A stretch of DNA of 64,000 nucleotides from Palsa-504 sp963744575 (GTDB lineage Bacteria > Actinomycetota > Actinomycetes > Streptosporangiales > Streptosporangiaceae): NCBI GenBank assembly GCA_963744575.1, contig CAVUUF010000025.1:248001-312000 (forward strand). The letters run 5' to 3'. Shown here piece by piece: positions 1-8,904 of this stretch (within the stretch, counting starts at the first letter, position 1; each line of letters starts with the position of its first letter). Both the position numbers and the translations under genes were made by a program. Below the pieces are notes generated by a model. It saw only the letters and a program-made list of their open reading frames with translations. It searched no databases and was not told the DNA's origin.

Positions 1-2234
1 TGGCGGGCAGCGACTTCACCGTGGCGGACACCGGCCGCGGCATCAGCCAGACGCTGGGCCGGGTGGCCAGCGACGGCGACGAGATCGTGGCGGTCGGCTC
101 GCAGGCCGGCGCGCGCATCGCCCGGGCCCAGTTCTTCGTGTCCGCGGACGGCGGGCGCACCTGGACGATGGGCCCGGTCCGGGACGCGTCCGGCGGCGTG
201 CCGCCGCCCGGGCACGGCGCCGCCTTGGTGGCCGGCGGACGGGGCGCCTGGGTCGCTCTCGGCCCCGGCTCCATCTGGACCAGCGCGGACGGCCGGACCT
301 GGACGCTGGCGCCCGGCGGCGGCCTGCCGCTGCGGCCCGGCGACCAGATCAGCGCGGTGCAGCGGACGGCGGCCGGTTTCATCGCGGTCGGCGCGAACGT
401 GCCCGCCGGCGACCAGGCCAGGTCCATTCCGCTGATCTTGCTGTCGGCCGACGGGACCAGCTGGCAACGGCTCGACGCGGCGCGGCTGCGCCCGCCCGCG
501 GGTGCCGGCCGCGTGCTGGATCTCAGCTACGCTGCGGCTACGGGCCAGCGGATCCTGATCGCCGGCGACGTCGCCGTTACCGGCAAGCCCGGGCGGACGG
601 CGACGGTCCGGGCCGGCGCCGCCTGGCGGAGCAGCGACGGCGGCGCGACCTGGACGCCGGTCGGCGGCCCGGTCCTGGCGCCGCCCGGCCCCGGCGCGCA
701 GCCCCAGGTGGCCGGGGTGGCCGCGGCGGGGCAGGGGTTCGTCCTGCTCCGGTCGGCCACCGTGGCCCACCGGACGGTGGTCGACGCCTATTTTTCACCG
801 AACGGACTGGCCTTCACGTTCCAGGCCACCCTCGGCGCATCGACCGGGTTCGCCGCCGGGGTGGCCAGCGGCGGTCCGGACGGCGCGGTGCTTACCGGGC
901 GGGAAGGGGTCGCCGGGGCGAAGGCCGGCCAGGGCCGGACGCTGACCGCGTTCGTCTCCGCGAACGGCCGGACCTGGCGGCAAACCCGGTCCCTGGGCAC
1001 CGCGACAGCCGAAACGGTCTCCGGCGTGGCGCTGAGCCCGGACGGCGCCGTGGTCACGGCGGGCACCGGCGCGGCGCCGGACCGTCGCGAGCCGGTGCTC
1101 ACGCTGACCGGGACCAACGCCGGGGCGGTCCGGGTGGACCTCGCCAGGATCCCGGGCGCGACCGAGCCGCAGCTGGCCGTCAACGGGCTCGCCGCGCAGG
1201 GCAGCATGCAGGTCGCGGTGGGCGGCGCCAACGGCTTTCCCGCCGCGTGGACCTCGGTTGACGGCGGCAATTCATGGACCCGCGCGGCCGGCGCCGCCCC
1301 GGCGGTGTTCACCCGGCCCGGGACGCAGCAGCTGACCAGCGTGACGCATGGCGGCATGGGCTGGCTCGCCGTGGGCGGGGTCACGGCGACAGTGTTCAAC
1401 CGGAATGGCGCCCAGCATCCGATCGTCGTCGTCTCGGCGGACGGCCGGACCTGGCAGGCGGCCGACCGTGCGCGCCCATTCGCCGCGCCGGGCCTGTTCA
1501 CCGTCGCGGCGGCGGCCGACGGCCAGGGCTACGTCATCGTCGGCCACCAGAACCTCAGGCGGGCCGGCGGCGGCACGGTCACCGTGGCCGTGGCCTGGTA
1601 TGCGGCCGGCCTGACCGGCTGGCAGCGCGCCGGGGACGCTGTCGCGGGCGCGCTCGACGGACCCGGGGGCGGGCAGATGCTGGCCGTCACCGCCGACCCG
1701 GCCGGCTTCGTGGCGGTGGGCTCGCGCGGTGACCGGCCGTCGGCCTGGATCTCGGCGGACGGCCGCACCTGGCGGCAAGCTGACCTGCCCCGCCCGGCCG
1801 GGACCACCCGGGCGGTGCTGCAGCACGTCGCGAGCAACGGCCGCGCCGTGGCCGCCGTGGGCACCGCGGTCACTGCTACCGGCCGTGAGGTCCCCTTCGC
1901 GGCCAGTTCGTCCGACGGCGGTGCCAGCTGGACCTCCTCGGCGCTCCCGGCGCCCGCGGGCCTGGCGTCGGTCACCGCCCTGGCCGCCGCAGGCGGCACC
2001 TTCACCGCCACCGGGACCTACGGCAGTACCCCCGGCCACCAGGACGTGGTCGTGTGGACGTCGCCGAACGGGCTGACCTGGAGGACGGCCGAGCCCGCCG
2101 GGCAGGGCCTGGCCGGCCCGGGCATCCAGGCCATCACCAGCCTCACCGTCTCCGGCAGCACGCTGACCGGCGTCGGCTTCACCGCCTCCCCCGCCGCCGA
2201 ACAACCCGTCTTCTGGCAGTCCCCCATCAGATAG
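1..2234 (+). CDS. Asp-box/BNR-like repeat beta-propeller protein, 5' end outside window
   Basis: The frame is open from base 3 onward, so the gene almost certainly begins before the window; the first GTG inside is at 21. The protein is built from about eleven repeats of the form S-x-D/N-G-x-T/S-W (for example SADGRTWT, SSDGGATWT, SPNGLTWR) spaced roughly 50-70 residues apart. This is the Asp-box signature of sialidase- or sortilin-like beta-propellers. No catalytic sialidase residues are recognisable. Such proteins in actinobacteria are usually exported, but the N-terminus that would show a signal peptide is missing. Function is unknown; surface adhesion or ligand binding is only inference. 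A related propeller occurs in the membrane protein at 32522-33928. Confidence 0.75.
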   Translation, partial: AGSDFTVADTGRGISQTLGRVASDGDEIVAVGSQAGARIARAQFFVSADGGRTWTMGPVRDASGGVPPPGHGAALVAGGRGAWVALGPGSIWTSADGRTWTLAPGGGLPLRPGDQISAVQRTAAGFIAVGANVPAGDQARSIPLILLSADGTSWQRLDAARLRPPAGAGRVLDLSYAAATGQRILIAGDVAVTGKPGRTATVRAGAAWRSSDGGATWTPVGGPVLAPPGPGAQPQVAGVAAAGQGFVLLRSATVAHRTVVDAYFSPNGLAFTFQATLGASTGFAAGVASGGPDGAVLTGREGVAGAKAGQGRTLTAFVSANGRTWRQTRSLGTATAETVSGVALSPDGAVVTAGTGAAPDRREPVLTLTGTNAGAVRVDLARIPGATEPQLAVNGLAAQGSMQVAVGGANGFPAAWTSVDGGNSWTRAAGAAPAVFTRPGTQQLTSVTHGGMGWLAVGGVTATVFNRNGAQHPIVVVSADGRTWQAADRARPFAAPGLFTVAAAADGQGYVIVGHQNLRRAGGGTVTVAVAWYAAGLTGWQRAGDAVAGALDGPGGGQMLAVTADPAGFVAVGSRGDRPSAWISADGRTWRQADLPRPAGTTRAVLQHVASNGRAVAAVGTAVTATGREVPFAASSSDGGASWTSSALPAPAGLASVTALAAAGGTFTATGTYGSTPGHQDVVVWTSPNGLTWRTAEPAGQGLAGPGIQAITSLTVSGSTLTGVGFTASPAAEQPVFWQSPIR

Positions 2235-2307
2235 CCTCATCAGACCCATGCACCCCGCCATCCCTACACGCAACGCCGCACCGCCGTCGGCCCCCCGCCC
2301 GCAGACG

Positions 2308-2359
2308 ACATCGATGCCACATCGATGCAGCTGGGGCGACATCGCTGCCACATCGATGC
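2308..2359. repeat. Short repeat cluster (ACATCGATGC units), copy A of a dispersed repeat
   Basis: In the 264-bp gap after the propeller gene, four units of ACATCG(A/C)TGC start at 2308, 2319, 2339 and 2350. The first 42 bp (2308-2349) match 40396-40437 in the same orientation at about four of five positions by eye. Nothing else coding is apparent in this gap. Confidence 0.7.
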
Positions 2360-2498
2360 TGTATTGCCGCGGCCTCGGGGACGACGCGGCGGGAGAGATG
2401 ATGACTGCCGTGACGGCAGTGACACGTGGTGCAGACTCCCGCCGCGGGAACCGCCGCTGGCCGTGCTTGATGCTCAGCGACCGTGGTCCGCGGGGTGG

Positions 2499-3323
2499 TT
2501 ATGCGTTGCGGACGGGGGGCGGGGGGCCGAACACGTCGTCGCGGCGGTTGCCGAGGCTGGGCAGGGTGGCCCGGACGGCGCCGATCAGGTCCGTGTCGAC
2601 CTCGGCGACCGTCACGCCGGGCGCGGGCCCGAGGTCGGCCCGGACCACGCCGAGCGGGTCGACGAGCATGCTGCGCCCGATGCCGGTCGCGGCCCGGGTG
2701 GGCCGCTCGTCCGGGTCGGGCACCTGCCCGACGGCGGCGACCCACACGGTGTTCTCGATGGCGCGCGCCCGCACCAGCGTGACCCAGTGCTCCTCCTTGA
2801 ACAGCCCGGCGGCCCAGGCGGCGGGCAGCACGAGCAGTTCGGCCCCGGCCACCGCGAGTGCCCGGGACAGCTCGCCGAACCGCACGTCGTAGCAGATCGC
2901 CAGGCCGGCGTGCACCCCGGCCAGCGTGCACATGACCGGCACGGTGCCCGGCGCCACCTGTTCGGACTCGCGGTGGCCGAACGCGTCGAACAGGTGCAGC
3001 TTGCGGTAGGAGGCGACCAGTTCGCCGGCGCCGTCGTAGGCTACCGCGGTGTTGTACACCCGGCCGTCCGGGGCGGGCTCGAAGACCCCGGCGACCAGCG
3101 CCACCCCGGTTTGCTTGGCCGCGGCGGCCAGCCCCGAGCAGAACGGCCCGTCCAGTGGCTCGGCCGCGGCACGCAGCTCTGAGCCGAACCTGACCTGGGT
3201 GGCCTCGGGGAACACCGCCAGCTCGGCGCCCCGCTCCGCGGCCTCGGCCAGGGCGTCCCTGACCCGCCCGGAGTTAACCTCGGGCCGTGAGCTGACCGGT
3301 ATCTGGCACAGTGCGACGCGCAT
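2499..3323 (-). CDS. Carbon-nitrogen hydrolase (nitrilase superfamily amidase)
   Basis: This 274-residue protein has the full nitrilase-superfamily catalytic triad: Glu40 in FPEAT, Lys108 in YRKLHLFDAFG, and nucleophile Cys144 in AICYDVRFGELSR. Length and motifs fit the omega-amidase / deaminated-glutathione-amidase branch, cytosolic enzymes that hydrolyse a carboxamide to acid plus ammonia. The exact substrate cannot be read from sequence. The ATG at 3323 gives the standard family start (MRVALCQ). It is transcribed away from the 2OG-oxygenase operon's end and sits alone; no operon partner is evident. Confidence 0.85.
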   Translation of the reverse strand: MRVALCQIPVSSRPEVNSGRVRDALAEAAERGAELAVFPEATQVRFGSELRAAAEPLDGPFCSGLAAAAKQTGVALVAGVFEPAPDGRVYNTAVAYDGAGELVASYRKLHLFDAFGHRESEQVAPGTVPVMCTLAGVHAGLAICYDVRFGELSRALAVAGAELLVLPAAWAAGLFKEEHWVTLVRARAIENTVWVAAVGQVPDPDERPTRAATGIGRSMLVDPLGVVRADLGPAPGVTVAEVDTDLIGAVRATLPSLGNRRDDVFGPPPPVRNA

Positions 3324-3407
3324 ACCAGCAGCTTAATCCGTGCCGGTTTTCCCACGCCCGGCACCGGCCGGCCAGGCCGCCGTCGGGTCCGGTCCGGGTG
3401 TAGCGGG

Positions 3408-4139
3408 TCACGCGGCGTCGTGCAGGACGAGCCCAAGGGTGAACCGCTGGCCGCTGCGGATGACCGACACGCCGTGCCGGACCGGCGCGGCGCTCCAGCC
3501 GCGCTGGGACCGGACCGGCCGGTCGCGGGTGCTGAAGACCAGGCCGTGGCCATGCGGGATGAGCGTGGCGGTGCCGCGGGACTGGGCCCGCGGCCGCTGC
3601 TCGACCAGCAGGAACTCCCCGCCGGCGTGATCGGTGCCCGGCCTGCTCAGGTTGATCACGGCCTGCAGCGGGAACACCAGATCGCCGTACAGGTCGCGGT
3701 GCAGGGCGTTCCAGTCGCCCTGCTGGTATTTCAGCAGGATCGGCGTGGGCTTGCCCTGGCCGGCCGCATGGCACATGTCCAGCCATTCGTCCAGCGTGCC
3801 TGGCCACGGGGCGGGACGGCCGAGCTTGTGGTGCCAGTCCCGGGCGATCGGCAGCAGCCGCCGGTACAGCGCCCGGCGCAGGTGCTCGACCGGCTCGGGG
3901 AACGGCCGCCGGAAGTAGCGGTATTCGCCTTGCCCGAAGCGGTGCCTGCTCATGTCGACAGTGGCCCGGAAGCGTTCGTCGCGGTCGTAAAGCGCGCCGA
4001 TCTCGTCGGTCTCGTCCGGGGTCAGCAGTTGCGGGGTCAGGGCGCAGCCGTAGGCGTCGACCTGCTCGGTCAGCTGGTCCCAGTCGGCGGCGTCCACTCG
4101 GTCCGCCCACTGGCCGGGGTATGTCTGCGTGCCGGTCAT
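3408..4139 (-). CDS. 2OG-Fe(II) oxygenase family protein, third gene of sigma-ogt operon
   Basis: The 243-residue product has a facial triad typical of 2-oxoglutarate/Fe(II) dioxygenases: His147-x-Asp149 in ALHRDLYGDL and a distal His222, followed by Arg232 as likely 2OG anchor. A longer open frame exists upstream, but ATG 4139 has a good GGAGG site 3-4 nt before it and its ATGA overlaps the stop of the ogt gene, indicating translational coupling. The operon is sigma factor, alkyltransferase, oxygenase, so a role in repairing or sensing alkylation damage, analogous to AlkB/Ogt pairing, is likely. The substrate (nucleic acid or protein) is inference. Confidence 0.8.
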   Translation of the reverse strand: MTGTQTYPGQWADRVDAADWDQLTEQVDAYGCALTPQLLTPDETDEIGALYDRDERFRATVDMSRHRFGQGEYRYFRRPFPEPVEHLRRALYRRLLPIARDWHHKLGRPAPWPGTLDEWLDMCHAAGQGKPTPILLKYQQGDWNALHRDLYGDLVFPLQAVINLSRPGTDHAGGEFLLVEQRPRAQSRGTATLIPHGHGLVFSTRDRPVRSQRGWSAAPVRHGVSVIRSGQRFTLGLVLHDAA

Positions 4140-4752
4140 GGTGCCTCCAGGTTCAGGAGCAGTTGCTTGGCGGCCGGGCCGCCGAGGTAGCGGCCGGGTG
4201 ACCCGTCGGAACGGATGACGCGGTGGCAGGGCACCACGATGGGCAGCGGGTTGGTCGCGCACGCGGTGCCGACCGCCCGGACGGCGCGGGGGCTGCCCGC
4301 CGCGGCGGCCACGGCGGCGTAGCTGGCGGTGTGACCGTAGCCGATGCCGGGCAGCTGGCTCAGTACGGCCCGGCGAAGCCGGCCGTCAGGCGGAAGTCCA
4401 GCGGCAGGTCGAAGCGGCGGCGCGTGCCGGCGAAGTACTCGTCGAGCTCGCGCGCGGCGTCGTCAAGACGCCGCGGGGCGTTCAGCATCCGCGAGCTGAT
4501 CCGGGCGGCCAGCGCGGCCAGCACGGCGTCGTGATCCTCGCTGGCGTAGGCCACCCGGACCAGGCCCTGCGGGGTGGCGGCGAGCAGCAGCGTTCCTACC
4601 GGGGTGCCGATGGTGCAGTAGGCCAGGTCGAGCAGGCCCGCCGCCTCGGCCCGTTCGGCCAGGCGGTCGTGCAGGGCACGCAGTTCCGCCTCCGTCACGG
4701 GGGACGGCGCCCCGGGCAGGCCGGCGGCCTGCCCGTCAAGGTCAGTGGTCAT
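4136..4752 (-). pseudogene. ogt: O6-alkylguanine-DNA alkyltransferase (Ogt/MGMT), interrupted by a frameshift
   Basis: Reading from ATG 4752, the N-terminal domain runs through FDLPLDFRLTAGF and then hits a stop at 4360-4362. One base is apparently missing near 4371-4377. Restoring it gives RRAVLSQLPGIGYG, and the second frame continues with the alkyl-acceptor motif VVPCHRVIRSDGSPGRYLGG and ends QLLLNLEAP at 4136. The active-site PCHR is intact, so only the frame is broken. The start overlaps the sigma gene by 11 nt and the end overlaps the oxygenase ATG by 4 nt, so the operon layout is otherwise intact. It may be a recent mutation or a sequencing error in a GC-rich run; I cannot distinguish these. 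Confidence 0.85.
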
Positions 4753-5233
4753 GAGAATCCTCCGTGGTCGGGTAGGAGCGGCGCAGCCGGGCGATGCCGT
4801 CGGAGGCTGACTTCCTGGCGGCCTCGGCGCTGCCGCCGATGATCGCCGCGACCTCGGCGTAGGGCAGGCCCGCCAGGTAGTGGTAGGCGACGGCCTCTCG
4901 CTGCTTGCGCGGCAGGGCGGCCAGAGACGAGTGCAGATCCAGGTCACGCTGGCCGGCGCCGGGCGCGGACGGGTGCTCGGGCAGCTCGGCGACCGGGACG
5001 GCGTGACGGGCGGCGGCGCGGGTGGCGTCGATCGCCTTGTTGTGGGCGATCCGTACCAGCCAGGCCTCCACGTTGGCGTCCGCGGGAAGCTCCGGGTAGG
5101 CCCGCAGCGCGGCTAGGAATGTCTCCGACCAGGCGTCGTCGGCGTCGGCCCGGCCCAGCACGGCCCGGCAGACCCGCAGGACCACCGGGCCGTGCGTCGC
5201 GACGACGGACTCGAAGGGCGGTTTGACGCTCAC
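4742..5233 (-). CDS. ECF-type RNA polymerase sigma factor
   Basis: This 163-residue protein has a sigma region 2 (residues about 10-75, including DADDAWSETFLAALRAYPEL and WLVRIAHNKAIDATR) and a region 4 helix-turn-helix (about 100-150, LPRKQREAVAYHYLAGLPYAEVAAIIGGSAEAARK). The family order sigma, MGMT, 2OG-oxygenase suggests it directs the response to alkylating or oxidative damage. Start is GTG 5233; no strong Shine-Dalgarno site is visible. No anti-sigma gene follows, so its control is unclear. Confidence 0.85.
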   Translation of the reverse strand: MSVKPPFESVVATHGPVVLRVCRAVLGRADADDAWSETFLAALRAYPELPADANVEAWLVRIAHNKAIDATRAAARHAVPVAELPEHPSAPGAGQRDLDLHSSLAALPRKQREAVAYHYLAGLPYAEVAAIIGGSAEAARKSASDGIARLRRSYPTTEDSHDH

Positions 5234-5374
5234 GTGAGGTAAACGTCCCGGCGCCGCCGAACGTGAGCCTCGCCGCTAAGAAAGGCTCCCGGGTGATGTC
5301 CTTCCAGTTGCAGCAGGAACCGGTTGCGCGTCAGCCCGGCCCGGTGTGAGGTCGCCACGTGATGTCATAGGCAG

Positions 5375-6538
5375 GTGAGCCGACCACTGCTTAACCGGCG
5401 CCTGGCGGGCCTCGGCACCACGATCTTCGCCGAGATGTCCGCGCGCGCGGTCGCGACCGGATCGATCAACCTGGGCCAGGGCTTCCCCGACCGGGACGGC
5501 CCGGCCGAAGTCGCCCGGGCCGCCGCCGACGCCATCCTCGAGGGCCGGGGCAACCAGTACCCGCCCGGCCCGGGCATCCCCGAGCTGCGCCGGGCCATCA
5601 CCGCGCACGACGAGCGGTTCTACCGGCTGCGCTACGACCCGGACAGCGAGGTGCTGGTCACCGCGGGCGCCACCGAGGCGATCGCCGCGGCCATGCTCGC
5701 CCTGGTCGAGCCGGACGACGAGGTGATCGCGTTCGAGCCCTACTATGACTCCTACGCCGCGAACATCGCGATGGCCGGCGGTGTCCGCGTCCCGGTCACG
5801 CTGCGGCCGCCGGACTTCCGCCCCGACATCACCGAGCTGGCCAACGCGATCAGCCAGCGCACCCGGCTCATCCTGCTCAACTCCCCGCACAACCCGACCG
5901 GCTCGGTGTTCACCCGCGACGAGCTCGCCGCGATCGCGGCCCTGGCCGTCGAGCACGACCTGCTCGTGGTCACCGACGAGGTCTACGAGCACCTGGTCTT
6001 CGACGGCGAGCACGTGCCCATCGCCGGCTTTCCCGGCATGAAGGACCGAACGATCTCGGTGTCCTCGGCCGGCAAGACGTTCTCGTTTACCGGCTGGAAG
6101 ATCGGCTGGGTCAAGGCGGCGCCGGAGCTGGTCACCGCGGTGAAGACGGCCAAGCAGTTCCTCACCTTCGTCAGCGGCGGCCCGTTCCAGTACGCGGTGG
6201 CCGAGGCGCTGGCCCTGCCGGACGCGTACTACGCCGGGCTCCGCACCGGCCTGCTGGCCCAGCGCGACCTGCTCACCTCCGGGCTGCGCGAGATCGGCTT
6301 CGAGGTGTACGAGCCGCAGGGCACCTACTTCGTCACCGCCGACATCAAGGCCCTGGGCTACCACGATGGCGTCGAGTTCTGCCGGGCGCTGCCGGACCGC
6401 GCGGGCGTGGTCGCCATCCCCACCGCCATCTTCTACGACCACCCGGAAGCGGCCCGCAGCCACGTCCGGTTCGCCTTCTGCAAGCGCCCCGAGGTGCTGA
6501 CCGAGGCCCTGCGCCGGCTGGCCAAGCTGACCGGATAG
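5375..6538 (+). CDS. Class I/II PLP-dependent aminotransferase (DapC/kynurenine-aminotransferase-like)
   Basis: The 387-residue protein shows the fold-type I aminotransferase signature: Asn173 in SPHNPTG, Asp201 in VTDEVYEHL, and the PLP-binding Lys234 in SSAGKTFSFTGWKIG. The terminal Arg that binds the substrate carboxylate lies in HVRFAFCK. The family includes N-succinyldiaminopimelate aminotransferase and kynurenine/glutamine transaminases; lysine biosynthesis is one plausible role but the substrate is not determinable here. Start GTG 5375. The nearby nitrilase (2499-3323) could be the omega-amidase partner of a glutamine transaminase, but the two are not in one operon. Confidence 0.85.
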   Translation: MSRPLLNRRLAGLGTTIFAEMSARAVATGSINLGQGFPDRDGPAEVARAAADAILEGRGNQYPPGPGIPELRRAITAHDERFYRLRYDPDSEVLVTAGATEAIAAAMLALVEPDDEVIAFEPYYDSYAANIAMAGGVRVPVTLRPPDFRPDITELANAISQRTRLILLNSPHNPTGSVFTRDELAAIAALAVEHDLLVVTDEVYEHLVFDGEHVPIAGFPGMKDRTISVSSAGKTFSFTGWKIGWVKAAPELVTAVKTAKQFLTFVSGGPFQYAVAEALALPDAYYAGLRTGLLAQRDLLTSGLREIGFEVYEPQGTYFVTADIKALGYHDGVEFCRALPDRAGVVAIPTAIFYDHPEAARSHVRFAFCKRPEVLTEALRRLAKLTG

Positions 6539-6551
6539 GGGGCTCAGGCTG

Positions 6552-7184
6552 ATGGATGCGGGGCAACGAAGGGCCGCCGAGGCGGCCGAGGGTTTCATGC
6601 CCGCCGCCGAAGGACTCGCGCTGTTCGAAGCGGCCGCGCGCTACGCCGCCCGCGGGCCGGTGCTCGAGATCGGCAGCTACTGCGGCAAGTCCACGATCTA
6701 CCTGGCCGCGGCGGCCCGCGAGGTCGGCCAGGCGGTCGTCACCGTCGACCACCACCGCGGCTCGGAGGAGCACCAGCCCGGCTGGGAGTACCACAACCCG
6801 CATCTGGTCGACCCGGCCACCGGCCGCCTGGACACGCTGCCCAGCCTGCGGGCCACCCTGGCCGCGGCCGGCCTTGAAGACGACGTGGTGGTCGTGGTGG
6901 GCCGGTCCGCGGCTGTGGCCTCGCTGTGGCGCACTCCGCTCGGCATGCTGTTCATCGACGGCGGCCACACCGACGCCGCGGCGCAGTCCGACTACGAAGG
7001 CTGGGCGCCGTGGCTGGCGCCGGGCGGCGTGCTGGCCATCCACGACGTGTTCTCCGACCCGGCCGAGGGCGGCCAGGCGCCGTACCGGATCTACCAGCGG
7101 GCGCAGCAGTCCGGCGCGTTCACCGAAGTCCCCGGCGAGGGCTCGCTCCGCCTGCTAGAGCGCACCGGCGACGGGATCGGCTGA
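6552..7184 (+). CDS. Class I SAM-dependent methyltransferase (Methyltransf_24 type)
   Basis: The protein (210 residues) carries the motif I glycine loop VLEIGSYCGKST, an acidic motif II (VVTVDHH) and motif FIDGGHTDAAAQSDYEGW, typical of the catechol-O-methyltransferase-like/Methyltransf_24 group. It starts 13 nt after the aminotransferase stop, so the two are probably cotranscribed. Its last 30 nt overlap the end of the convergent gene at 7155. It may act with the neighbouring glycosyltransferase/methyltransferase operon on a polysaccharide or glycolipid; that is inference. Confidence 0.8.
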   Translation: MDAGQRRAAEAAEGFMPAAEGLALFEAAARYAARGPVLEIGSYCGKSTIYLAAAAREVGQAVVTVDHHRGSEEHQPGWEYHNPHLVDPATGRLDTLPSLRATLAAAGLEDDVVVVVGRSAAVASLWRTPLGMLFIDGGHTDAAAQSDYEGWAPWLAPGGVLAIHDVFSDPAEGGQAPYRIYQRAQQSGAFTEVPGEGSLRLLERTGDGIG

Positions 7185-8180
7185 CCCGGCGTCCCGGAAG
7201 ATCCCCGCGCCGCCGCTGAATCCCGCCAGCGCGTCGGCGGCCAGCACTACCGCGGCCGCGGTCCAGCTCGACCGCTCCCGCGGGAACGGCGCCCGGTTGG
7301 CGAACTGCCAGCCGGTCCAGTAGGAGCCGTCCGGATGGCGCAGATGATGGACGCTCCCGAACACCTCCCGGGCCGCCTCGCGCCGCCCGCAGGCGTCGAG
7401 CGCGATGACCAGCTCGCAGGTCTCGGCCGCGGTGACCCACGACTGGTCGCGCACGCAGCGGACGCCCAGGCCGGGCACCACGAACGTGTCCCAGCCGGAC
7501 ACCAGCCGGCGGGCCGCGTCCGGCCCGCGGAGCGCGCCGCCGAGCACCGGGTAGTACCAGTCCATGGCGAACCGGCTCTTGTCCGCGAACGCGTCCGGAT
7601 AACGGGCCACCAGGTGGCCGAGCCGGTCCGCGGCGAGCTCCCAGTCGGGCCGCGGGTCGTCGGCCAGCTTGGCCAGCGCGATCGCGCAGCGCAGGCTCTG
7701 GTGGATGCTCGCGCACCCGGACAGCAGCGCGTACGCCCCCGGCAGGCCGGCCGCGTCGCGCTCCCAGCGGATCTCGCCGCGCGGCGTGCGCAGCGCCAGC
7801 GCCCACTCCACCGCGCGGCGCACCGTGGGCCACATCAGGTGGCAGTGCCCCTCGTCACCGGTCACCAGGTACTCGTGCCAGGCGCCGACGGCCACGTACG
7901 CGGCGTGATGGCTTTCCGCCGCCGGGTCGGCGACCCGCCCGGAGATGACCGAACGAGGCCACGATCCGTCGGCCCGCTGGCTCTTGCGCAGCCACCGGTA
8001 CGCCCGGCGGGCGGGCTCGCGCAGCCCGCAGGCGCTCAGCGCCATCGCGCACTCGATGTGGTCCCAGGCGTCGACGTGCCCGTCCGGCCACGCGATCGCC
8101 CCGGATCGTTCCTGCACCCGGGCGATGGCCGCAGCGGTGGCGAGCACCTCGGCCCGGTCCAGCTGCCGCCCTTCAGCCAT
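7155..8180 (-). CDS. Prenyltransferase-like alpha/alpha-barrel protein of GT4 cluster
   Basis: The 341-residue protein has repeated helical segments with W-x-(D/T)-x-A motifs (DAWDHIECAMAL, SWVTAAETCELVIAL, SWTAAAVVLAADALAG), resembling the alpha6/alpha6 barrels of prenyltransferase/squalene-cyclase-like and glucoamylase-like proteins. Homologues are often named prenyltransferase without proof. The DxDD cyclase motif is not seen. It is the last gene of a three-gene reverse operon (GT4, methyltransferase, this gene), with an 8-nt overlap to the methyltransferase. A role in processing a lipid-linked or glycosylated product is inferred only from context. Confidence 0.6.
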   Translation of the reverse strand: MAEGRQLDRAEVLATAAAIARVQERSGAIAWPDGHVDAWDHIECAMALSACGLREPARRAYRWLRKSQRADGSWPRSVISGRVADPAAESHHAAYVAVGAWHEYLVTGDEGHCHLMWPTVRRAVEWALALRTPRGEIRWERDAAGLPGAYALLSGCASIHQSLRCAIALAKLADDPRPDWELAADRLGHLVARYPDAFADKSRFAMDWYYPVLGGALRGPDAARRLVSGWDTFVVPGLGVRCVRDQSWVTAAETCELVIALDACGRREAAREVFGSVHHLRHPDGSYWTGWQFANRAPFPRERSSWTAAAVVLAADALAGFSGGAGIFRDAGSADPVAGAL

Positions 8181-8904
8181 CCTTTCGCCCGGACTCCGGC
8201 TTGACGGCGTACACCACCAGGCTCTTTCCGATGACTGGGTTCAGCGCCCGCTCGGCCAGCCGGGTGAAGGCCGGCCTGCGCCTGATGTCCCAGACCAGCA
8301 GCCGGTGATACGCGCTGGCCAGCCGGTGCTTGTCGTCGTGCACGCCGACCGCGCACTTGAGCCACCAGTAGGGCGAGTGCAGCCCGTGCGCGTGGTGGTG
8401 CCAGAGCGCGGTCAGCCCCGCCCTGGCCAGCTTGGCTTCCAGTTCGACCCGTGTGTAGATGCGCACATGCCCCCCCGGGACCTCGTGATACTCATCGGAC
8501 AGCGCCCAGCAGATGCGTTCGGGCAGGAAGCTCGGCACGGTGATCGCGGCGAGGCCGCCCGGCCGCAGCACCCGGGCCAGCTCGTTCATCGCCCGCTGGT
8601 CGTCGCCGATGTGCTCGAGGACCTCGGCCGCGACGATCCGGTCGAACGCGCCGTCCCCGAACGGCATGGCGGTGGCGTCCCCGGAGACGGCGCTCGCTCC
8701 GGTCTGTGGCCCGGCCTCGCCCGCCTCGCGCATCGCGCCGAACATCCCGGTCACCGGGGTAAGTTCGGCCGGGTCGAGGTCGAACGCGACCACGTCCGCG
8801 CCGCGGCGGTACACCTCGAACGCGTGCCGCCCGCCCCCGCAGCCCAGGTCGAGCACGCGGTGGCCGGGCCGGACCGGGAACCGGCGGAAGTCGACCGTCA
8901 GCAC
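8173..8904 (-). CDS. Class I SAM-dependent methyltransferase (Methyltransf_11)
   Basis: Motif I VLDLGCGGGRHAFEV near residue 20, motif II FDLDPAE, and the post-I region MPFGDGAFDRIVAAEVLEHIGDD identify a Methyltransf_11 domain; a C-terminal stretch of about 80 residues follows. The gene overlaps the preceding glycosyltransferase by 7 nt and the following prenyltransferase-like gene by 8 nt, so the three proteins are translationally coupled. The likely substrate is the product of the glycosyltransferase, but this is inference. Confidence 0.8.
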   Translation of the reverse strand: MLTVDFRRFPVRPGHRVLDLGCGGGRHAFEVYRRGADVVAFDLDPAELTPVTGMFGAMREAGEAGPQTGASAVSGDATAMPFGDGAFDRIVAAEVLEHIGDDQRAMNELARVLRPGGLAAITVPSFLPERICWALSDEYHEVPGGHVRIYTRVELEAKLARAGLTALWHHHAHGLHSPYWWLKCAVGVHDDKHRLASAYHRLLVWDIRRRPAFTRLAERALNPVIGKSLVVYAVKPESGRKDG

